Assembly (NCBI GenBank): GCA_945897695.1
Contig: CAMDGW010000129.1
Span: forward strand, 1-7,018
Origin: Pseudobacteriovorax antillogorgiicola
Lineage (GTDB): Bacteria; Bdellovibrionota_B; Oligoflexia; Oligoflexales; RGVZ01
DNA length: 7,018 nt
Direction of reading: 5' to 3'
Position numbers and translations under genes: made by a program. Shown here one piece after another: positions 5,924 through 7,018 of this stretch. Below the pieces are notes generated by a model. That model had not been told where the DNA came from, searched no databases, and worked only from the letters and a program-made list of their open reading frames with translations. Every line of letters begins with the position of its first letter. Positions within the stretch are counted from its first letter, which is position 1.

Positions 5924-6011
5924 GGAGAGATGGCCGAGTGGTTTAAGGCGGCGGTCTTGAAAACCGTTGTGGGGTTGCACCCCACCGGGGGTTCGAATCC
6001 CTCTCTCTCCG
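5924..6011 (+). tRNA. tRNA-Ser, anticodon UGA
   Basis: This is a class II tRNA of 88 bases. The acceptor stem is GGAGAGA (5924-5930) with TCTCTCC (6004-6010) and discriminator G6011. The D arm has GCCGAGTGG. The anticodon stem GCGGT/ACCGT encloses CTTGAAA, with anticodon TGA at 5958-5960, reading UCA and, by wobble, other UCN codons. The long variable arm GGGGT-TGC-ACCCC is typical of serine tRNAs. The T arm has GGTTCGAATCC. The 3' CCA is not encoded; CTC follows the discriminator, so CCA must be added enzymatically. Confidence 0.95.
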
Positions 6012-6119
6012 CTCTGTTCTCGCACAGACAAGGCGATCTCGGCTAGCCACTGAGATAAGGTTTTAGAATTGTTAGAAGTAATTTCTGGCGGCGCCTCTAA
6101 TAGGGCATCGTAGGAGAAT

Positions 6120-6209
6120 GGAAAGGTGGCCGAGTGGCTGAAGGCACGTCCTTGCTAAGGACGCATACGGGAAACTGTATCGAGGGTTCGAATCCCTCCC
6201 TTTCCGCCA
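6120..6209 (+). tRNA. tRNA-Ser, anticodon GCU
   Basis: This is a class II tRNA of 90 bases including encoded CCA. The acceptor stem is GGAAAGG (6120-6126) with CCTTTCC (6199-6205), discriminator G6206 and CCA at 6207-6209. The anticodon stem CGTCC/GGACG encloses TTGCTAA, with anticodon GCT at 6154-6156, reading AGC and AGU. A long variable arm (ATACGGGAAACTGTAT) and the T-arm GGTTCGAATCC complete it. It lies 108 bases after tRNA-Ser(UGA), so the pair could share a transcript. A hairpin just downstream ends the unit. Confidence 0.96.
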
Positions 6210-6220
6210 CCAACGAATAG

Positions 6221-6263
6221 ACCCCCTCCCGCGATGAATTCACTTGCAATTCAGGGAGGGGGT
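6221..6263 (+). terminator. Intrinsic terminator after tRNA-Ser(GCU)
   Basis: ACCCCCTCCC (6221-6230) pairs with GGGAGGGGGT (6254-6263), 10 bp. An inner stem TGAATT/AATTCA (6235-6240 and 6248-6253) is separated by a 4-base bulge on the left, and the loop is 7 bases. TTTGTATAT overlaps the 3' end, a short T-run. It begins 12 bases after the CCA end of the tRNA. Confidence 0.75.
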
Positions 6264-6272
6264 TTGTATATA
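6244..6272 (+). promoter_or_regulatory. Candidate promoter of tRNA-Arg
   Basis: TTGCAA (6244-6249, 4 of 6) and TATATA (6267-6272, 4 of 6) are exactly 17 bases apart. The -35 box sits in the loop and inner stem of the preceding terminator. Transcription would start near 6279, giving an 11-base leader. Read-through from the serine tRNAs is the alternative. Confidence 0.35.
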
Positions 6273-6289
6273 GCTCCTCCACACTGCAC

Positions 6290-6366
6290 GCACCCGTAGT
6301 TCAGCTGGATAGAATACCAGACTACGAATCTGGGGGTCGGAGGTTCGAATCCTTCCGGGTGCGCCA
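6290..6366 (+). tRNA. tRNA-Arg, anticodon ACG
   Basis: This is a 77-base tRNA with encoded CCA. The acceptor stem is GCACCCG (6290-6296) with CGGGTGC (6356-6362), discriminator G6363 and CCA at 6364-6366. The anticodon stem CCAGA/TCTGG encloses CTACGAA, with anticodon ACG at 6324-6326. The A is normally deaminated to inosine by TadA, so it reads CGU, CGC and CGA. The T arm GGTTCGAATCC is standard and the variable loop is short. Confidence 0.97.
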
Positions 6367-6493
6367 TTTCTCATCTCCTTTTAAAAAACCAGTTCACATT
6401 GTGAGCGCCTCTTGTTGATATAAAGATCCACCTGCTGGGGCTGATATGGTAGCTTTATCATAGCAATGCTTGGTGCTAGGAGGAGTCCAAAAT
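6367..6493 (+). promoter_or_regulatory. Intergenic leader of glmM
   Basis: This 127-base gap should contain the glmM promoter unless glmM is read through from tRNA-Arg. No hairpin terminator is visible after the tRNA. TATAAA (6419-6424) and TATCAT (6456-6461) are possible -10 boxes, but neither has a good -35 at the right distance. A short palindrome, TCACA-T-TGTGA, lies at 6394-6404. The ribosome binding site AGGAGGAG at 6478-6485 is very strong, 8 bases before the ATG. Confidence 0.4.
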
Positions 6494-7018
6494 ATGGCAA
6501 GATTATTCGGTACGGACGGTGTTCGAGGGCTGGCTAATGCTTATCCTATGTCTCCAGATATGGTCCTAAGACTCGGGCAGGCCATTGGTATTTATTTTGG
6601 GACCCGACAAAATAGAGCAAGAATTCTCATCGGCAAAGATACTAGACGCAGTGGATATATGCTGGAACAAGCACTTTGTTCTGGCATTTGCAGTGTTGGG
6701 GTGGATGCTTTTTTTCTTGGCCCCCTTCCCACGCCTGGCATCGCATATTTAACGCGCGGAATGCGGGCCAGCGCTGGTATTGTTATTTCAGCGTCTCACA
6801 ATCCTTTCCACGACAATGGAATAAAAATATTTTCTGCTGACGGCTACAAGCTTCCTGATGATGTGGAAGACGAGCTTGAGCGACTTGTGCAAGATCCTGG
6901 ATTGGCAGAAAATGTTCCGACGGGTGACGGAATCGGAACCGCTAGACGGATCGAAGATGCTATCGGGCAGTACGCTGTTTTTTTGAAGGAACAATTCCCA
7001 AAAAACTTGCGGCTTGAT
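6494..7018 (+). CDS. glmM: Phosphoglucosamine mutase, N-terminal part (3' end outside the window)
   Basis: GlmM converts glucosamine-6-phosphate to glucosamine-1-phosphate, the step before GlmU makes UDP-GlcNAc for peptidoglycan and lipopolysaccharide. The window holds 175 residues of a protein normally near 445-450. The start MARLFGTDGVRG is the family N-terminus. IGKDTRRSGYMLEQAL (46-61) is conserved. The phosphoserine loop ISASHNPFHDNGIK covers 98-111, with catalytic Ser101, equivalent to Ser102 of E. coli. PLPTPG (77-82) is also diagnostic. The serine-loop form with GTDGVRG distinguishes it from phosphomannomutase or phosphoglucomutase. The frame is open to the edge. AGGAGGAG 8 bases upstream fixes the start. 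It follows a tRNA gene here, without folP immediately upstream as in many proteobacteria. Confidence 0.96.
   Translation, partial: MARLFGTDGVRGLANAYPMSPDMVLRLGQAIGIYFGTRQNRARILIGKDTRRSGYMLEQALCSGICSVGVDAFFLGPLPTPGIAYLTRGMRASAGIVISASHNPFHDNGIKIFSADGYKLPDDVEDELERLVQDPGLAENVPTGDGIGTARRIEDAIGQYAVFLKEQFPKNLRLD

Noticed and set aside
5828..6031. Minus-strand reading frame containing GERGIRTPGG
   Set aside because: It is the antisense of tRNA-Ser(UGA). This peptide is a well-known false protein arising from serine tRNA genes.
6036..6056. Possible terminator between the two serine tRNAs (ATCTC/GAGAT, then TTTT)
   Set aside because: The stem is only 5 bp with a large loop, and the T-run is displaced. 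I could not separate it from background or tell whether the two tRNAs share a transcript.
6097..6282. Minus-strand reading frame containing EREGFEPS
   Set aside because: It is the antisense of tRNA-Ser(GCU) and its terminator, another classic tRNA-shadow product.
5924..6366. tRNA cluster as an integration site for a mobile element
   Set aside because: No integrase, no direct repeat of a tRNA 3' end and no compositional break is visible; normal housekeeping genes flank both sides.
6393..6405. Palindrome TTCACATTGTGAG before glmM as a Crp-type operator
   Set aside because: Crp sites have TGTGA and TCACA in the opposite order with a 6-base spacer. These arms are inverted and one base apart, so a chance palindrome is more likely.

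Overview
The window looks like ordinary chromosomal DNA of a Gram-negative, proteobacterium-like organism with intermediate G+C. The evidence is the cytosolic-type malate dehydrogenase, an FtsK with an N-terminal membrane domain, a four-helix HtpX, proteobacterial-style GlmM and class II serine tRNAs. The sequences of Mdh, FtsK and the MBL-like protein feel closest to Bdellovibrionota or other former 'delta' lineages. That placement is an impression from memory, not a database result. I see no phage, IS element, CRISPR array or integrase.

Layout. Everything left of about 2790 is on the minus strand and everything right of about 2958 is on the plus strand, so 2793-2957 is a divergent control region. 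It carries one perfect DnaA-box 9-mer. Going leftwards, the minus-strand genes are a 62-residue tyrosine-rich protein (2562-2750), an exonuclease-like metallo-beta-lactamase/beta-CASP protein that has lost its metal ligands (1468-2466), and the N-terminal 449 codons of ftsK, running off the left edge (1-1349). Going rightwards, the plus-strand genes are a membrane-anchored zinc-ribbon protein (2958-3713), mdh (3777-4766), htpX with a GTG start (4884-5798), tRNA-Ser(UGA) (5924-6011), tRNA-Ser(GCU) (6120-6209), tRNA-Arg(ACG) (6290-6366) and the first 175 codons of glmM (6494-7018).

How it works together. This is a set of separate housekeeping units, not one pathway: chromosome segregation (FtsK), TCA cycle (Mdh), membrane-protein quality control (HtpX), translation (three tRNAs) and peptidoglycan precursor synthesis (GlmM). 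Units are packed tightly. At four junctions a hairpin that can end the upstream unit overlaps or abuts a sigma70-like promoter for the next one. The plainest case is mdh/htpX, where a perfect TTGACA lies in the arm and loop of the mdh terminator.

The most unusual items are the apparently dead MBL/beta-CASP protein, the unassigned membrane zinc-ribbon protein, the tyrosine-rich small protein, and the lone DnaA box between the last two. I do not see a convincing new multi-gene system here.
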